From: Acephala macrosclerotiorum
Lineage: Eukaryota; Ascomycota; Leotiomycetes; Helotiales; Mollisiaceae
DNA: 64,000 bases
Reading direction: 5' to 3'
NCBI GenBank assembly: GCA_014904845.1
Contig: MU119202.1
Coordinates: forward strand, 1,178,001 to 1,242,000
The notes under the pieces are model-generated. The model was not told the DNA's origin, ran no database searches, and was given only the letters and a program-made list of their open reading frames with translations. Numbering within the stretch: position 1 is the stretch's first letter; every line of letters begins with the position of its first letter. A program made the translations under genes and the position numbers. Positions 43,606 to 55,700 of this stretch are shown piece by piece.

Positions 43606-45023
43606 TCGCACGTGCAACACTACTTTTTGAGCTTCGTAGAGTGCCTGATCTCTCATCGCCAGGCAGTGACACAAATTGAAGAAGAATCTGAAATCACGTA
43701 GTGATCACCCGACCGAGTAACCAAGCATTGAAAGTCGCACAGCTTTCCCCCAATAAGCTCGTTGTATTTGATTGCCGTACGGTAAATAGCTACAATACGG
43801 CACGAACTGGTCGTGTTAGATGAGGAGTGAGTCACAGGTGAGGGATCACCCCGGCCCCACCCAGGCGCCACCACGGCTCAGCCGGCTCGCGCGAGCTCAG
43901 GGCGGCGACGCTCACCCGCTAGATCGGGACAAGAAGCGGGCGGTCGAGCAGCCCCGATTCCTACGCCCCCCTCGGGAGGCGGACAGGCCAGGTCGCATCG
44001 TATTCGCTTGAACAGCGAGAAAGAGAATGCCGAATTGGGCTGTTTTTCCAATCGTGGTCGACGACGAGGAGGTCTACTGTTATTTTGTACAATCTTGTCT
44101 TTTCATTGCCTGTAGGTTGAGCTTGCTGCTGTTGCTCTGTTTTGGCCCGCATATCTTGAAAGTTTCTGTCGCTATGCCGCAATTCAATGCTAAAAGCTCG
44201 AGGACTTTTACTGATCTTTCTACGTTTGGCAGTTCCCACTTTCAGTTTCCAAGAATCTCTGTGGTAACGAGAGCCGGCTCGCTCTTTTCACCAGGCTGGC
44301 TGAAATCTTTCGTTCTTGCGTTGGTAGAGAAGTCAACTCTGATAGCTACCAAGTCGGCTTAGGAGGGCGCCAATCCCATACACCAGGTATGATCCACGAA
44401 GCTGCTTCTACTAATGGTGCAGATTAGCGTTGCTGTAGACCCAGGTCTCTAGGTCGTCAGCCCACCTATCAGTCAACTCTGGTTAGAAGCTCTGCTGTCG
44501 CCCTTCTAACACCAGCCTATGCGAGTTCAATCAAGCACAAAAAATCCACAGAAATTCGATGTCTGAATCTGATGAGACGGGATGTCACAAACTGGAACAG
44601 GTAGGAGTATCAATGGCCGACAAACAATGAAAGAGGGTGGCCGAATTCGCTGCCGATTCGTCCGCAATTCTGACGGTGATGACTTTGAATAGTAGTTACA
44701 CGAAACTGCAATGGCACGTATCAAGGAGCACGTAATGTATATCTATAAGGTAAGCTTAGTCAAGGGCTTTCTTGTGGTGGTTCGCCGGTAAGTGTAGCTG
44801 GATGATGTAGATGACTAGCCGCAAATTAAATATGCATGCCCTTACCCACCTATCGTATCATTGCTCATTCATGCGCAAAAGCCAATGTCCTAGACGAGCA
44901 AATGAGTTGCTACAATTTAAACGCTCTCAGCTAGAGTCAAATATCAAAGCACATTACTGTATGGCATGGTCTCTTTTATACTCTATAGCGAGGTTTAACT
45001 TAGACTAATGTTCCAAACTATTA
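43606..45023. other. Intergenic, no supported gene
   Basis: A GC-rich patch at about 43850-43990 differs from the AT-richer neighbours and may be a fragment of another element. A weak B-box-like phrase near 44520 was considered and rejected. Short open frames here have no features. Confidence 0.45.
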
Positions 45024-45479
45024 CGGAGAACGCGGCATAAATTATCCAGGATTATAGGGCATTTTCCCTCACATCCCCTATAAGATGCACTATAAACCTT
45101 CAAATATGAGGAATCACACGCTGAAAGGCCCTGAGATTCCTAGCTAGATACCCTATAACTCTGTGTGGGATCTTTACAAGGGGTGCCACACCATTTAGAA
45201 GCTTATGCCTGTAGGTACAGGGTGGGTGTCGCTTGGCTACCCTATAAGCTTTGGTTACGGGGCTGTTGTTGCTATGCCAGCACTGCGCCTCTCACTAAAA
45301 AAGCCTAGAAAGTCTCAGTGGAAGCTATTTGGCCAGTCAACATGTCCCCAGCGGGTAATAGCGCCTACAGACTACATTTCCAGCTCTTCAAGGCCAGAAT
45401 ATCCTCGTTTAGGGCATTTTTACAGCGGATTTGCCAAAATATGCCCTGTAATCCCGGATACTTTATGCCGCGTTCTCCG
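45024..45479. mobile_element. TA-flanked inverted-repeat element (456 bp)
   Basis: The ends, CGGAGAACGCGGCATAAA, match in inverted orientation for about 40 bp with scattered mismatches and are flanked by TA (45022-45023, 45480-45481). The interior has no complete transposase frame. The start, CGGAG followed by GCGG, resembles the 39279-39665 element, so both may belong to one Tc1/mariner-type family. Confidence 0.75.
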
Positions 45480-45481
45480 TA

Positions 45482-47425
45482 CATTGCTTACGCTACCTGG
45501 TATCTTCTTTCTTAAAGCTAGGAAATTAGGACTGGGAAGAGAGCATCACCCCCTTTTTCAAGTAATACATTTCGAAGTCCTTTCAAGTACAATCCAACAT
45601 CCCAGTTCAGGCCAGTACATACAATCCTCCGTAAGTACTCATGTCCATTTATTATGAGCGACGAACACTTCAACGCATTCGAATTTCGCACGATCAGGGG
45701 TTGATGTACTTGTGCTCATCACATTCAACGCTCTAGGATGAATTGTGGTATTGTTTGGTGTTCGTTGTGGGTTTCTTGCAAACATATCTTTGCGCGAGCC
45801 CGAGAATACCCTCATCTGCAATAAAGCGCCAATACTTTCAAATTCTACTAGATCGCAACGTGTCTCCATACTGCGAATCATTCCAAGTGCCCAAGGATAG
45901 AGGTATGATTATGAATCTTTCTATTCTCTATTTCTGCTATGTATTTTGTCCCCATCATCTCTAGATCCCTTTCCCTTCTCCTTTCTCCTCGAACAAATAC
46001 CCTAGAATGCTAGAAACACGAAGAGCATTCCCGAGTAACATGAAATTCATGACACGCAAGAAGATAGACGGGTCTTGTCAACGAGCTCATAAAGAATCTC
46101 AGAGCTCATTGCTCTTCCTGTCTGAGTATTCGAGACGAGGGCTACTGGCTTCAAGCCACGAGTGCCACCGCCAACCGAATAACCTTAAGTTTCTAGACCG
46201 GCACCGTGTGTCCTTTGCTTTGCCTTGGAAATAAAACCATCCATTATCAAGATACAGTGTAAACACCTCGTGTACATAATAGAAGCGAACCCGCCACAAC
46301 TGAGTCTCAACTTTCGACCTCATCACAAACCCTATTCGAAAAATTTGCGCTTCCAAACATCAAGATGGCCAACTTCCAAACCAAGGGGAAACCACACTGC
46401 TGAAGCAGCTCAAAAGGTAAGCCCCCCCACCTCTGTTTACATTTACAATTCCAAATCCAACCCAAACATCAACCAACCACCCACACTACAGACCCAAGCA
46501 TTCACCACCCCCTCTAAAACGGCATCCTAAGCCATCGGCCCTCTATCCAAGGCAAGCCATTTAGTTCCCCAAATCATCCCAGGCAATGGCTATGATCAAT
46601 GTTCGTGTAGAGCGCAAAGGGAAAGTCCAAGATGACCCTAGTACAAAAAGAGCGAGAGCGAGCCAAACTCGCGTAAAGCATAAAATCAAGCATGTTATCG
46701 CCAAAGCCAAGGAAGATGCGTGGAAGGAGGCGAAGGAGAAAGAGGAAGATTTACCTTGGGGCTTGTTTGTGTCTTGATATGGAATGTCTGAGATTATGAG
46801 CCTTTCTCAAATACAGCACCATTGCGTTGTCCTACATTTGGTTGCCTTCCAGCTTATGCTGTGCCATGACACTTTATTGAAGATGATCTCATGGCAATCC
46901 TCGATGTTCTCGGTTACATCAGCGGAGAGAGCATGAGGTATTAACACCTTCAAATATTTCTCGAACACAGCATTTTCTGTGGTTCAAATTATTCTCATTG
47001 TTCAAGAATGACTTGAAAGCTTACGGGATCTGTAATTCTTTGTTAAAAGAATGTATATTCTCGACGTCAATTCCAAACCTACCAATCTCTTTCTCTTTCT
47101 TCCTTCCCTCTTACACGACGGTCAGAGTGCGGGTTACGGAGGTCCCCATATTCAGAAGGCCCTTTAGCACATCCTGGGCAAAGAAGCAAAATTATGGAAA
47201 TCAAAGTTCATTTCTGTCTGAAAGCTCAACACAACTCCCGTCTTCCCAATTTGGTCCCTGAAACGCCAGCGGTATTTTCCTGCCTTTCATATACTACCCA
47301 GACAAAACAGGGAATATCTCTCGTAAATCGTAAACCGTGATACCACCCAAATCTCTTGCGAGATATGTCCCCTTGCATACTCGAACATTCAAATGTTCCC
47401 AATCAAAAGTCATGGCGACCGAGAT
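45482..47425. other. Intergenic with one weak small-gene candidate
   Basis: Around 46363-46777 a leader-like stretch, a good donor (aaaaggtaag) and a basic 63-codon frame (46586-46777, Lys/Arg/Glu-rich, ending PWGLFVS) could belong to a small spliced gene. I could not build a frame-keeping model with a convincing start, so I do not call it. The rest shows nothing. Confidence 0.4.
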
Positions 47426-48686
47426 TTAGAGACCAGCACTCCTGGCACTCTCCCCAACCTGCACAACTTCCTCTCCCTCCGCAGCAGCCGCCATATCCCT
47501 CTCAACCCTCTCCCTTCCCCTCCCAACCCCCACCACAAACTCCCTCTCCCTATCCCTAACACTAGCCGTTGTACTCACACTCTCACTCCTTATCCTCCCC
47601 TGCCCTGTGGCACTAGCATCACTCCTCCTCCTATCCCTCAAACTCCTCTCCAACTCCCTGACCCTACGTTTCAACGCCTCATTCTCCCTCTTCACAGCCT
47701 CCAACTCATGTCTATGAAACGCAACCTCTTCATATCTACCTGTTGTCTGGACGCTGGTAACACTATCTTGTCTCTGCATACCTTCTCCTCCTGAACTCAT
47801 CATCGCTAGACTTGAGCTCGAAGGATCGCGATGTGGGATAGGACGCGAGGTGTAGAAGGCGGGGAAGTGATCTCCGGATGCGTGTTGGTAGGAGGATTGA
47901 GCTGAGGACAAAGGAGCGGGGGAGCTGGCGCCACTGCGGCGGGAACCAGTCATGGAGTTTTGGCGGGAAAGGGAGATGGCCACTGGTTGTGTTGTGGTGT
48001 TTGTGTTCGAATCATGTCTTGGGAGGGAAACTCTCGTTCTATCTGCTGTTGTAGATGGTCCCGTATTCGTCAATCCTGCGAGAGAAGTAATCGCTGTGTT
48101 GCTGCGTGTGCTTGTTGAAGAGCTCGAGCGGTGGTGTCGTCGCTGTGAAGGGGCAGGATGAGAAGGGCCTGAGAGGAGGTGGTTTGCGTTGTGGTCTGCT
48201 GGGTCTGGGAAACCTGCTGATGTGGAAGACGTGTTCGAGACCACGGAAGCGTTTTGGGCTGCTCTCAGCATGGAGAGTTCACGCGTCAGTCTATTGACCT
48301 AGATTTCTTTAGCATTCTCCCTCATCTCGTACCTGAATTGAACATACCACAGCCTCCTGTTCCTTCTCCAATTGCAAATGTAAATCCGCCGCTGTCAAAG
48401 GTCTAGGATGTCTCAACGGACCCGGTCCACTACCCACACCAGTATTATCACCCGCCAAAGCCTGCGTACTTGTCATATTCGGAGAAGCCAGCGGAGGAGA
48501 TATGGTATGGTGAACAGCAGACTGATTACTTGGCAGGATGTTGAGAGAAGGAGAAGTCGGGATAGAAGTAGAAGCCGGTGGAGCCATATTCATCTGCTGA
48601 GACGTTCGCCTCGAAGCCGTCGTGAGACGCGGAGAGGAAGCTAGGGGTCTTGGGGACGGCGGGACGGAGTTCAGATCTGGCGCCAT
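47426..48686 (-). CDS. Ser/Thr-rich protein with short coiled coil, function unknown
   Basis: Two exons, 48686-48348 and 48298-47426, are split by a 49-nt phase-0 intron (gtatgt to tctag), giving 403 aa. The start MAPDLNSVPPSPRPL is preferred over an in-frame Met 15 codons upstream. Residues 1 to ~95 are Pro/Ser-rich. Around the exon junction is a helix (LHLQLEKEQEAV then VNRLTRELSMLRAAQN). The middle is a long Ser/Thr/Asn-rich disordered region. Residues ~310-345 form a basic coiled coil (HELEAVKRENEALKRRVREL). It resembles conserved hypothetical proteins of Pezizomycotina; the coiled coil and phosphosite-rich linkers suggest a regulatory or scaffold role, without proof. Confidence 0.75.
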
Positions 48687-49229
48687 GATGTTTGGAATTG
48701 ATTGTCGACTGCTATTTTGAAGGAGTATCAAACATCCAGAGTGAGAATGTTCGGAGCGAGGAGGGAGTTCTAATGTGCTGCTTCAATTGTCAGCCTGGTG
48801 TTCGTGGTGGGTCACAGGTCGGTGGCTTTTAGTGACGAAAAGGAGCCGGGTTTTGGCCTTCGCGAATCAGCCAATCGTCACAAAGGGGAGGATGCAGCCT
48901 TGCAGCCTTGCCTGGTCAAAAGGGGGGCACGTCATAGGGACGAGGGGTGGCGGGGTTAAAACAGCTTCCATTCAACAATTCTTCCTCTTTTACAGTCAAA
49001 CAACTTCTTGAATTTATCTCCTCCAAAAGTAAGTTTTCCCAATTTTTAATTCCAAAATCCATCAAGCATTGCCACTTCTAGCTACTTCAGGGTCATTAAG
49101 AGCTATCACATCACACCTTTTCAGCAATATTCCACCAAAATTTGCCCCTCATTGCCCAGCTTCCAAGATCATAAAATAATAATTTCCTCTCACAGAACTA
49201 CCGTACCACCACGCTCAATCAAAATCAAA
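48687..49229. promoter_or_regulatory. Divergent promoter region
   Basis: These 543 bp separate the minus-strand coiled-coil gene from the plus-strand 69-aa gene and must hold both promoters. The last ~150 bp before 49230 are AC-rich leader. No TATA box is clear. Confidence 0.45.
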
Positions 49230-49499
49230 ATGTTAGCACCAAACCAAGGTCGTCAATCCCCTCCTCCCGAGGAGCAGTCCGGAGCCCAACAACAAGATGC
49301 TCCCTCCAAAGGAATCGGCGTCAATACCGAGACCAAGAACAAAGATGAGAGCAAGTCTCAGCTCGAAGTATGTCACTTCATATTGTTTGAATCGTTAATT
49401 GAGAACGGGATTGATGAGTGATTATAGGGACTCGAATCTAACCCTAAGGGAGTTCTCGAGGATCATTTGAAGGATACGGTTTCGAAGACTATGAAGTAG
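49230..49499 (+). CDS. Small hydrophilic conserved protein (69 aa)
   Basis: Two exons, 49230-49367 and 49428-49499, with a 60-nt phase-0 intron (gtatgt to tatag), give 69 aa. The first part is Gln/Pro/Ser/Glu-rich and disordered. Exon 2 gives a short amphipathic helix (GVLEDHLKDTVSKTMK) at the very end. The start sits after an AC-rich fungal leader (caaaATGT). Such small proteins are widespread in ascomycetes without known function. The intron and leader make a real gene more likely than chance. Confidence 0.7.
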
Positions 49500-50168
49500 G
49501 AGGAAGAAATTTACGGTGTGGTGATGTGGTTAGATCCTGGGATCCTGGGTACATTAAGGTTTAGGACAGTGGCCACATTAGCGTGGGGAATTAGGCATGT
49601 AGACAAAGGAAAGCTGCGAACACTTTGCCATAGAATGAAATGACTTTCATGAATGCCATGCCATGACATCGACATTACACATGCCATTCGCGTGAAAGCC
49701 CATTGCTGATGAATCGGAAACTGCGGGTCCTGCGGCTGCTTATTCACGATTCTGCATAGGACTTGAAGATCAATTGATGTAATTCATGCATTCATAACCC
49801 ATCGATGCCCTCCGTTCCGAAATCCAGTGCTTGCTATAACAAAGTAAGACCTCCCATTCCTGCCCAACACAATGGTATCTCCCCGCTAGCCTCCATATCT
49901 GCGACTCGTTACTCATCCCTAACCATAACTCATCTCCATCATAAAGCATGAACTCAACGTAAAGCAATAATGCCAAAACGCAATCAAGCAGACGATCCTT
50001 TCTCTGGCTCCAATGGAGCAACTTTTGTAGAATCAACAACAGAAGCAGTATCCGGTGCAGAAGGGGTAGCTGAAAATCAGGCGCGAGCCAAAGTCAGCCT
50101 GATACAGTCTAACAAATTTCCCATCCTAATTTTCAGAAGCCACCCAGAAGAAAAAACAATATGAACAT
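49500..50168. other. Convergent intergenic region
   Basis: This is the 3' flank of the 69-aa gene and of the RRM-metallothionein gene. Short open frames here show no features. Confidence 0.45.
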
Positions 50169-51325
50169 CTACTTTGAGCATCCGCTGCAGGCGCATTTTC
50201 CAGCGGCACAGCCACATTTGCCAGTATCTCCACCACAGTTGCATTTCGTCTTGTCGGTACCAGCAACCTTCTCGGTCTCTGACTTAGGGCAAGAATTGCA
50301 AGCACACTGGCCTGGAGCACAGCCACAATCATCCAATTTTCCTCCACAGTGACAAACTGTCTTCTCAGTGCCAGGAACCTTTTCGGTGTGTGCCTTTGGG
50401 CAGGATGAGCAAGAACAAGCGCCTGGAGCACAGCCACATTTGCTGGTATCTCCGGCACAGTTGCAAGTCGTCTTCTTCGTACCAGCAGCCTCCTTCACAT
50501 CTGACTTCGCGCATCCGACGCACGCACAGTGGCCTGGGGCACACGGGCAATACTCTGAATTTGAACCACACTTACAGGTTGTCTTCTCGGTACCAGGAAC
50601 GTTCGTAACGCCCGAATCTTGCTTCTTCAAATCTGCCAAGCGGCGAGCCTCATTGTGGATATCCTGAACCTGTCTGGAGGTCTGAGTGTAGAAGTTGACA
50701 AGCTTCTTGCCAGTTGGGGTGCCGGTTGCTTTCTCGTAGTAGGAGGTCAATCCAGTGAGGAAGGTGTTTGCTCTAGCAGTGACGCCATAGGTGTTGTCGA
50801 CGGACTTGGCCTTGTCGGTAGCATGGTACTTCGAGTCAAGGTTGGTGAGGGTTTGGACGAATCGGTTGGAGACGCCATGCTTTTGGTCAAGCTCGATGGC
50901 ACGCTGAATGGCTTGGTCGCCGATAACGTAGCCATGGGCAAGGTATTCAGCAACAATGCGGCTTCGAGGCTTCTCCTCTTGTGTGATCTCGTCGCTCTCA
51001 CGTTCGCTCTGTTGCTTGTAGTGGCTGCCATCATCCTCGTTGCTGCCAGTTGCGCTGGAGACTTGGACCTGAGTGGCACCAAGCTGTGTGTTGTCGAGGA
51101 GCAGGGCAGTCTTGGCCGCGGTTTCCTTCTCGAAAGTTACGGTCGCATTTTGAGTGAGCTCGGCGTTGGAGACGTCGAGGCTGGTGATCTTGCCGCTGCG
51201 AGGGATTAGCTGTTGACTTTCAAGGGGAGGAATGTGAAAACTCACCAGAATGAGAAGAAGTCGCGAATCTCCTTCTCGCTGGTCTGAGAACTGATGTTCT
51301 TGACGTGGACGGTGTTGGCAGACAT
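50169..51325 (-). CDS. RRM protein (Vip1-like) with four C-terminal metallothionein-like repeats
   Basis: Two exons, 51325-51246 and 51195-50169 (50-nt intron gtgagt/cgcag, phase 2), give 368 aa. Residues ~3-75 are an RNA recognition motif: VHVKNIS, then DFFSFCGKI, then ATVTFEKETAAKTALLLDN. Residues ~95-230 match the conserved middle of fungal Vip1 proteins (AEYLAHGYVIGDQAIQRAI, VQDIHNEARRLADLKK). Unusually, residues 232-368 are four 37-residue repeats (the last truncated), each with seven Cys spaced CxC-x6-CxC-x4-CxC-x2-C, 28 Cys in all. That spacing is close to the seven-Cys copper metallothionein of Neurospora, so each unit may bind several Cu(I) ions. As I recall, Vip1 proteins normally stop near the LADLKK segment. 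No frameshift or stop separates the two parts. Confidence 0.88.
50172..50582 (-). repeat. 111-bp coding tandem repeat (3.7 units) for Cys-rich modules
   Basis: Units run 50582-50472, 50471-50361, 50360-50250 and 50249-50172 and encode the four metallothionein-like modules. They differ from each other at many positions but keep all Cys codons, and the KTxC start recurs every 37 codons. This fits tandem duplication followed by selection on cysteines. Confidence 0.85.
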
Positions 51326-52706
51326 GATGTTTGATGGTTGTATTGCTTGGGATCTGTAGTGGTAGAGATCTGTATTGTGAGTGTGTATGGGTTTAAGAAG
51401 ATGGGGGAGGGGAAAGTTTGGTTTTATAGTCTGATGATGGAGAACAGTCGTTAGGGAAGGTCAGTGCGAATGGAGGGGTATCTCGTTTCACACCCGCGCC
51501 ACAAGTGACGTAGGCTAGCGCGAAGTCAATTGTGGCTTGACCAAATCAGGGCCTCGCGATCGATGACACTTTCTGCACTCAACTTTGCCTTTCGATGCTA
51601 CTGCGTACTACCCACAGGCCGAAATAAATGTTAATTGTTAATTGTGAGGTGATTGTGGCCGTGTTGCCAAGGGGTGGTGAGACCAATCATCTCCACGATT
51701 TACGGTGTTTGCTGTGTCTAGTTAAATACTGGCCTGTGCTTATTAACATTTATTATGGCCTGTAGAGTGTACGCAGCACTAGAACTTGGTTTGCATGTGA
51801 AGTTCAATCGGGTTTCTGCCGTAAGGTAAAAGTAAAATTAAGCTTCTGACGTGTTCGAGAGCTCTAAAAGCATGACCTAGCAGGCCAAGTTGCCAGATTC
51901 ATATGTAACATGGGCTACAATGTTCCCTTGAAGCTTCGAATTAAGCGATCGAGATTTCAACGTTAATACACCTCACCACGACTATCCCTATTCTCGATTC
52001 TAATCTAATAGAGAGTCTGTTATTTTATGCAGTTTGCTCTTTTCTCTGATCCTTTATAATGTCCGCTACCATTGAGCAGGATATATAGCGAGCGGGACAC
52101 CGGGCCATATGGAATGATGGCATCTCCGGAGGCTTGAAGACGACTAGCTAGCGACTTGACTTGATCAAAGCTGTGATGGAGACGCAGTGTTTTCAGTTCA
52201 AGCACGAGGATTTTCTTTGCAAAGATGGGACTTTGGCGAAGCCTCGGTTCATAACTATCCGATTCAACGAAGCGGCAAAAAGCTACGCAAGCTCCCAGGC
52301 TTCAGCCAAAAGCCGCCTAGGCACTTCCAGATATTCATCTGAGCACATGTCAAATACTCTCAACTTAACAACAGCTGTCGCCGGATATGTCACCACACAG
52401 ATCGCTGCCTGTGCGCATCCATCTCGTGAAGCTTTAATGGAGTAAACCAGCTTATATTCCTCGCTAATTATCAACCCAACGCCCGCTCCAGATGAAATGC
52501 GCTCTCTGCTTACATAAGTATACACATGTGATACAATCCCTCCCTTGCTTTCCTCCTGAACCCTCGCTATGATCTGAAAATTGATGTTCAAAACGCCCCG
52601 TCTCCCATCCATAAACCGTGAGAAAGAAAATTCAATGAAACTCCCAATTCACCACCGTAGATCTCTAGCCCCCCCCCCAATATCCACCAGTGTTGTCTTT
52701 CTGTTC
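51326..52706. other. Intergenic, promoter of the RRM-metallothionein gene
   Basis: The first few hundred bases upstream of 51325 should be the promoter of this gene. The right part is the 3' flank of TOR. No gene was recognised. Matching phrases near 51610 and 51735 (gcttattaacatttatt and relatives) hint at a small inverted repeat. Confidence 0.45.
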
Positions 52707-55700
52707 TCACCAGAAACTGCACCACCCAATATAATGCTGGCAAAGATTCTCCAACTTCGTCGCCTCAATCAACAACTTATCCACCTGCAAAATATACGTC
52801 AACTCCTCATCCGGCTTAAAATCATGCCCGGTAAGCTTATCCTTCACTCTATTAAGAACTTGCATCGCTCTCTCGTTCTGTGTTTCTGCCTGGTCTACAT
52901 CAATGCCGGCTGGACCCTGTGTAGTAGAGTTGGTGCGAGCACGAGGACGAGAGGCGGGTGGTCCGCCGGGAAGAGCGGTCGGGTCCTGGGCCATGAGGGC
53001 GGAGGGTGGGATTTCGGCGTCCATGATGGAGGGTCGGCGGGCTTGGGCGGCCATAAGGGAGTCACGGCGTTCCGAGCGGAAGTTGGGTCCTGGTGGGGAC
53101 GTGTCGCCTGTAAGGCGCCAGTTGAGCAGAGGATCGTGAATGAACTATCATTGGTTAGTATAGTCAGATTGTGAGGGGGAAGAGGAAAGCTTACAGCTTC
53201 AAGAACAGCCATCAAAGACTCCTTATTATCACGCAGAATCCTCATGACGTTTTCACAGGTGATCCTGAAGCTACCTTCGATGTTGCTGACTTCCATGGCG
53301 TAGGTTAACATTCGAGTTAACCGGAAAGGTACCCTCTCAGGGTACTTCTCACGATGCATAGCGACTTCAAAACAGTCACCGAAATCGACGTGGAAAATCT
53401 TGCCTGTGATTCTGTCAAGCATCAAGTTAGATGGATGTCTGTCTCCGAGACCGAGAATGTATCCGACCATAGACATGACACCAAGAGAGCGAGTGTAGTT
53501 GGTACGGCGCTCAAGCCATGACTCTGAGCTCTTGCTCTTCAGCCAGAGAACTCTGTAGAGATCCTGGCCTGTAGTGTTGTCGAGAGCGTAGCCAAACACT
53601 TCAACCTTCTGCATGAGAGTAAGATTGTCATAGTCTGGAGCCATCTGGAGCATGATGCGGTGCTCGATGTTGAGCAAGATCTTCCTACTCTCTCTGTACT
53701 CTCGGATTAACACGTGGAGGGTATCACTGTTCGGCACCCAGCCAATGAGACCAGAGTTCTGCGACAACGGGATGGCAGGGAATCTCTGGATGTTCAAGTG
53801 ACGCTTGTAGGATTCTGTGTCGTTGATCATAAGAGTATTGCAAAGACCGAAGAGTTGCATAACACGCTCATCTTGACGGATATCTTCATGGCCCTTAAGG
53901 AGGAAGGAGTATGCCACACCGTCGCTTCCTTGTAAGCTCAGCTTTCTTGGGCGCTGTTTCGATGAGATGACAGTGAAGTTGGTGTCGAAGTTGAGGATGC
54001 GAATGACAGGCTTGCCACTCGAGTAAGTACCAGGAACAGCCAGGTCGAGATCGCGTGCATGCAAAAGCTTGGGCGACACATATGCCAACTCAAGATTGTT
54101 GAGCTGCGGAAGTTGACGCGCGATTCTTCTGAACACTTGGTAGTACAGGTCCCAAGCTTGGTTGATGTCGCCGACGTCTCCGGATTGTCTATATGTGTAG
54201 CACCACTCTCGAGCTTCTTGGAGATCGCGACCGAAAGTCTGGGCGAAGGAGATCTCGCGCAGTGTCTCTGGACCTTGGTCAAGCATATCGTGCAAAGGTG
54301 CTAGTGTGGCAAACATGCCCTCAATGTTGCGGTCACCGAAGTAAAGTCTGGAAGCCTCCTCGAGACCTTCGTGCCAGAGTTCGTGCCAAAGCACAGCGAC
54401 ACGAATGAGCTCATGACTGACAATATCAGCTTGCTCAACAAGTCTTGCACTGTGCTGGCGCATGCTGTCCATAATCTGCATAGCTGATCTTGATCGTCGA
54501 GTATTCGGCGCTGACTTCATTGCCACAGTCAATGGATAGACAAGAGCTTGTGGGTGAGCTCTGCCAACATCGGCTAGGAGGTTATGGATTGACTGTCGAA
54601 CACGAGTGTTTGGTTGGTTGATCCTGGCAATGAGCTGCGGAATAACTTCCAGCCATGTATCCACACTGACTGATGCAAAGCCTTCGGTGACTGCTGTATT
54701 GACTTCAGGACTTCCACCATGGGCGAACCACAAAGTAAGAAGACGAAGAGTATCTTGCAACGAGCTGCCCTGTGACAACGCGATTGACTTAAAGAAGCCG
54801 CGCACAGCAGGCACGACATAGTCGATGAGCACATTCGGCGGCACGACCAAGTCACGATCGCGCTCTGGTCGGTGGCCAAGAGCTTGAACGATCTCGAAAT
54901 TCGCGAGAGCCCAAGCGTGCCAGGCCTTGTACCAAGTTGGATTGTAATGAGTGGCTGCCCGATATGATTGCAGGATATCATGGACGTGGTCATGTTTCCA
55001 ATCTCCCTTCTTTTGTGCAACTTGCCACTCGCCCTGCTTGAGACAACAACGAGCAAGAAGCTTGGTGTGATCGGAAAGATGCTTCGCGGTGAGGGTCGGG
55101 TTCACTGGAGCTTGACCCATAGTGCCGTTCATGAAGCCATTGGGACTGAGGGCCATGTTTGCCATGCCGCCATTCAGACTGTGCATATCTGCAGCGCCAT
55201 TGATGCCTTGTGCGGCATTTTGCATGACTTCTAGTCTATCGGCAAGCTCGGTCGTAAATGACTTCAATGCATCCAAAGCCTGCTCCTGCTTCCCTGCTGC
55301 CCAGTGATACTTGAGTACAGCATACTGGACAGGAGGCGGTACACTCTTCATGACAGGTCGCACCAACTCAGTACCAACGTCATTCTGGTGACCAATGTAT
55401 GGCAGGAGCTTATCCAAGTTGTCGTCGGTTCCAATGAGCATTTTAAGGTGAGTTTCAGCAAGACCCATGCGTCCAGATTTTCTGCAGAGATTAGAGAACT
55501 TGATCATCATCTGCATGTTTTCAGCTGGCGTAATGACCAAAGCGCGTAGCCTGAGCATTCTCTGCCAAACTTCCACGTTTCGCTGGCATCCAAGAAGTCT
55601 CTTCTCCCACGTAGCACGCAATGTCTCTTGCTTAGCAGGATTGTTGTTGCTCTGCTTGTAGACGATGAGTTCTTCCAACTCGGCCAGCATTTGGACACGG

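Noticed and set aside
44380..44535. Possible Pol III or SINE-like unit ending in gttcaatc
   Set aside because: Only a weak B-box resemblance, with no A box, no tail and no second copy in the window.
46225..46777. Small spliced gene with a Lys/Arg-rich second exon
   Set aside because: The best donor and acceptor pairs do not join frames with a credible start codon, so it is left as an unresolved candidate.
48299..48332. 34-nt intron in the coiled-coil gene (gtacga donor)
   Set aside because: Too short for a fungal intron. A gtatgt donor 15 nt upstream gives a normal 49-nt phase-0 intron.
52895..53194. TOR ending in a Pro-rich tail after SFPLPPHNLT
   Set aside because: This is intron 3 read in frame. 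Splicing 53195 to 53144 yields the FATC tail ending GWCSFW.
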